DNA of 64,000 nt from Chlamydiales bacterium (GTDB lineage: Bacteria > Chlamydiota > Chlamydiia > Chlamydiales > JAAKFR01): positions 1 through 64,000 of the forward strand of contig JACKPM010000004.1 of the NCBI GenBank assembly GCA_024233495.1, read 5' to 3'. This document shows, piece by piece, positions 61,255 to 64,000 of the stretch. The notes under the pieces were generated by a model. It ran no database searches. It was not told the DNA's origin and saw only the letters and a list, made by a program, of their open reading frames with translations. Both the position numbers and the translations under genes were made by a program. Every line of letters starts with the position of its first letter. Within the stretch, counting starts at the first letter, position 1.

Positions 61255-63986
61255 CGGGTCAAAAGTTCCTCATGTTGAAAAATTTCTTCTTTATTGGTTT
61301 GCCACTGCTCTTCCCAGTTAGGCATGTTGAGCTTAGCTTTTAAGCCGGCGCTGACGATGCGGTCAGTGGGAGAGGGGCTTTGCGCCATGGCATCGAGTAG
61401 CTGTGTAAGGCTAAGCGGGGTTCCTCCTTGCTTGAGAAAATTGCGTACGCGCATTTCAGTGGCTTCTTCATTGATTAGCGGAAGGAGGATGTGGAAGAGG
61501 CGGGGTGGTGCTGTCTTTTCAAGCGTTTCAACAGCCTGGGCACGGATTTTGCGGTTTTTACTCCACAGTGTTTGGGCGAGCACTTCGCATTCATCGATTT
61601 GGTTTGCAGCGCCAATAAGCTGAATCATGAAGTCGACAACGCTATGATAGCCAGTGAGCAGTGCATCAGCCAAAATAGAGAGGTCTTGTTGGGGGATTTG
61701 CTTTTGGATTGTATGGGCGTGGAAGAAATAGAAGTAAGCTCGCCCTTGCTCTTGGTTGATGATGGCATAGAGGTTTTCGCGCAAGAGCTGGGGCTCTCGT
61801 TTGGCAAGAGCTTTCCCTGAGAGAAGGCGGCACCTTTCATGTTTGGTGCTTTGCCGCACAAGGCGGAGCAAGGTTTCATCATTGCCATGCTTGATGGCAA
61901 ACTCTTCAACAATCTTCTTTTCAGCTGGTCTGAAGTGAATCGAGCTATGGATAAGAGGCACAACGGCGTCTGGGTTAGCGAATTTCCGAATCGCGGCCAA
62001 GCATGAGAGGCGAGTTTTGGAGTCGTGGGTGTAGCAAAGGCGCGACGCAAGCTTGACGCCATATTCACGCCAATTTGGTTCAGCGACTCGACGAATAGCC
62101 TCTGCTGCAGTGCGGCGCACCAATAAAGAGGAGTGCCTTAGATAGGGAAAAAGCGTTTCCACATGCTCCCCCTTCCCTTCAAATCCCAAAATTTCGACAC
62201 CAGCTTTCACTTCGTTCTCCACCTTAGAATGCAAAAGCTCCTGCAGCCTCTCTTCAGCGAGAGAGCAAAACGAAGGGAGCTGGTGGCTAAAAGGGGTGGT
62301 TTTGAGTGTTAAAATAGCGGCAGCGCGAAGGCCCAGGTTCTCATTGTGGAGGTCGTGCAAAATCCGCTCAGGTCGGAAGAGGCCGTGACGTGCGAAGTAG
62401 AAGTGAATGGCAGACTGAATTGCGGGGTAGGGAAGTTGTCGGCGCCACCTCTCTAGCCTTTCTACAACAACGCCCTCCTTAGCAGCAAAACTATCGCTCA
62501 AAAGCTCAATTGCCCGCAGCTTGCCAGGGAGGGTCAACAAATTGACGTGGTTTAAGAGGCGTCCCAAAACTTTAGGCTCCTCGAGCTTTAGCAAATACTC
62601 AAAGGCAAGAAGCTGACTTTTCTCGTGAGGTAGCTTGAGCTGTGCAAAGAGGCGAAACTCTACGTCGAGCCGCTCCTTCTTAGGAATCCATTCAATCGCC
62701 TTCTTTCCAAAACGAATCGATGTAGCAACGAGGTTTTGGAAGATTGCCTTCGGATAGTAGTGGCGTAAGAAGAGTACAACGAGGAAGGCAGCAATCGCAA
62801 CCCCTGTACCCAAGTAGAGGCCGTAGGAGTGGAAGACCAAAAGTAGTAAAGAAGCGGCTAGCATGCCTGCTGGCTCAACAAAGGACTCAACAGTCACTCG
62901 AATTTGATTCTTGATTTTCGTAGGGACTCCAGAAAGGAGTAGGTTCAAGTTGTTGTCATCAATCACATAAGACATGCCCTCCCGCGCCACCATGGCAAAG
63001 ATAGCGATTGAAAGGCCATCTCTCCAAAACCAGAAGCAAAAGAGAGTGAGCAAGACAGTGGGGGCGAGCACCACAATGTTATTTACGCCGATACGCTTTA
63101 CTAATCGGCTATAAGCAACAAAGCCAAGCACCATATTGCCTAAGGAGATCCACATGCTGCACGCTCCTACAAAGCTTGTCAGCTTGTTCCCAGCCTCTCC
63201 TAAAAAATGCTTTTCAAAGTTGCTCATGTAGTTGAACTCTGTGACCACATAGAGGAGCTGCATCACTAAATAGAAGAAGATAAGAGAGAGAGTAAAGCGG
63301 GACTTCGCGATCGCAGTAAGAGCACTTTTTAATGTAAGAGGAGGGGGAGAGTCGAGATGATCTAAGTGCTCATCGAGAACGGGAGGAGTGGTGCGTGCGA
63401 TCTGTACGACGAAGGGGAGGGCAGAAAGAGTAGCAACTCCATAAAGAAGCATTAGTATTCCCTCTCCTACAAACTGAACCGTATAGGCGATTACAGCTGC
63501 AGCTAAAAAATCTCCTAATAGTAAAAAAGAATTGAAGAAGGAGAAAAAGCGTTTCCCATCTTGTAAATCAAAATATTGATCGATAAAGGCCCAAAACGTG
63601 ATGTAGCTAGAGATAGGAATGATCCACCCCATCACTCGGAAAGCGAACCAAAAAGCAGTGCTTTCAGCAAGGGAGGTAAAGGTGTAGAGGGCGTAGAAGG
63701 TAAAAAGGGTAGCGCTCCAAACGGTGATAATGCCTGCAAGGAGATGGCGAATGGCGATGCGGTTGAGCAAAAAGAGCATGATCGCAGAGATGACACAAAG
63801 GCCGCAAGCGATCACGACATAGCAGCTAGGGAGAACAGCTGAGCCTACATGCTCGAGAAAGGTACCCTCCGAGAGAGTGAACATGCCATACGTACCAAAG
63901 CTCCACAGCAACCCTAAAAGAGTAAAAAGCTGAGTCTTTTTGGCCTCTCCAGGCTGCAAGTTAAAGAGTATGCGTAGAGCGGACAC
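61251..63986 (-). CDS. ATP/ADP-translocase-like membrane protein fused to HEAT repeats
   Basis: A 911-residue protein. The first ~420 residues form about 12 transmembrane helices resembling the nucleotide-transporter (NTT)/MFS type (e.g. LLGLLWSFGTYGMFTLSEGT, SCYVVIACGLCVISAIMLFL, FWFAFRVMGWIIPISSYITF). Residues ~430-890 are HEAT-type helical repeats (PYLRHSSLLVRRTAAEAIRR, RLSCLAAIRKFANPDAVVPL, QTLWSKNRKIRAQAVETLEK). Start taken at GTG 63986 with GGGGGA upstream; the frame is open to the window edge, so a longer N-terminus cannot be excluded. The next gene is a lone cyclic-nucleotide-binding domain, joined by ATGA. Transport of nucleotides is not shown; a regulated transporter or sensor complex is an inference. 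Confidence 0.85.
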   Translation of the reverse strand: MSALRILFNLQPGEAKKTQLFTLLGLLWSFGTYGMFTLSEGTFLEHVGSAVLPSCYVVIACGLCVISAIMLFLLNRIAIRHLLAGIITVWSATLFTFYALYTFTSLAESTAFWFAFRVMGWIIPISSYITFWAFIDQYFDLQDGKRFFSFFNSFLLLGDFLAAAVIAYTVQFVGEGILMLLYGVATLSALPFVVQIARTTPPVLDEHLDHLDSPPPLTLKSALTAIAKSRFTLSLIFFYLVMQLLYVVTEFNYMSNFEKHFLGEAGNKLTSFVGACSMWISLGNMVLGFVAYSRLVKRIGVNNIVVLAPTVLLTLFCFWFWRDGLSIAIFAMVAREGMSYVIDDNNLNLLLSGVPTKIKNQIRVTVESFVEPAGMLAASLLLLVFHSYGLYLGTGVAIAAFLVVLFLRHYYPKAIFQNLVATSIRFGKKAIEWIPKKERLDVEFRLFAQLKLPHEKSQLLAFEYLLKLEEPKVLGRLLNHVNLLTLPGKLRAIELLSDSFAAKEGVVVERLERWRRQLPYPAIQSAIHFYFARHGLFRPERILHDLHNENLGLRAAAILTLKTTPFSHQLPSFCSLAEERLQELLHSKVENEVKAGVEILGFEGKGEHVETLFPYLRHSSLLVRRTAAEAIRRVAEPNWREYGVKLASRLCYTHDSKTRLSCLAAIRKFANPDAVVPLIHSSIHFRPAEKKIVEEFAIKHGNDETLLRLVRQSTKHERCRLLSGKALAKREPQLLRENLYAIINQEQGRAYFYFFHAHTIQKQIPQQDLSILADALLTGYHSVVDFMIQLIGAANQIDECEVLAQTLWSKNRKIRAQAVETLEKTAPPRLFHILLPLINEEATEMRVRNFLKQGGTPLSLTQLLDAMAQSPSPTDRIVSAGLKAKLNMPNWEEQWQTNKEEIFQHEELLTR

Positions 63987-64000
63987 ACGCGATCCCCCAT

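Overview
The window looks like a chromosome segment of an environmental (amoeba-type, non-Chlamydiaceae) member of the phylum Chlamydiae. The best evidence is gene order. The right end reads, right to left, transporter-like HEAT protein, cyclic-nucleotide-binding protein, acpP, fabG, fabD, fabH, recR, bamA, skp/ompH, lpxD, with pdhABC and glgP further left. As I remember it, Chlamydia trachomatis carries this set in one block (about CT234 to CT248). The left end has a small TPR-like gene, pkn1 (kinase plus formylglycine-enzyme-like domain) and ligA, as in CT144 to CT146. Genus and family cannot be fixed from the sequence alone.

Layout. 1-2126: yidC, 3' end cut by the window. 2200-6949: TPR-like gene, pkn1, ligA. 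6971-9957: small membrane protein, miaB, hemJ-like gene, rplM, rpsI and a strong terminator. 9958-10447: gene remnant and a palindromic mobile repeat. 10448-29517: one long leftward run of genes. It begins with three tandem paralogous proteins and two CesT-type type III secretion chaperones, then an MCE/Mla lipid-transport operon, an AlgH/YqgE protein, typA and a 2794-residue SF2-ATPase-like giant. 29590-36582: ispG, two ankyrin-type membrane proteins, hemL, a YggS protein and a lipase-like hydrolase. 36593-43344: a leftward operon of glgP, a broken ThDP-decarboxylase-like gene and a GH18-like glycosidase, joined by ATGA overlaps. 43443-46693: pdhA, pdhB, pdhC. 46644-53198: an accessory island with two tandem membrane paralogs, an internally deleted IS, an F-box/seven-WD40 protein, a degenerate GH3-like protein, two further palindromic repeats and small genes. 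53208-63986: the conserved outer-membrane and fatty-acid block.

Housekeeping functions are membrane and outer-membrane biogenesis (YidC, BamA, Skp, LpxD, Mla), type II fatty-acid synthesis (FabH, FabD, FabG, ACP), pyruvate dehydrogenase, glycogen breakdown, haem (HemL, HemJ-like) and isoprenoid (IspG) synthesis. Host-interaction candidates are the effector-like trio with chaperones, the F-box/WD40 protein, the GH18-like protein, the ankyrin and bilobed-membrane (Inc-like) proteins, and the giant ATPase.

Three copies of a palindromic, MITE-like repeat of about 165 bp and one IS derivative with perfect 27-bp ends show that mobile DNA has reshaped gene ends here. No rRNA, tRNA or CRISPR array was seen. 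All family assignments come from reading motifs by eye; no database search was run.
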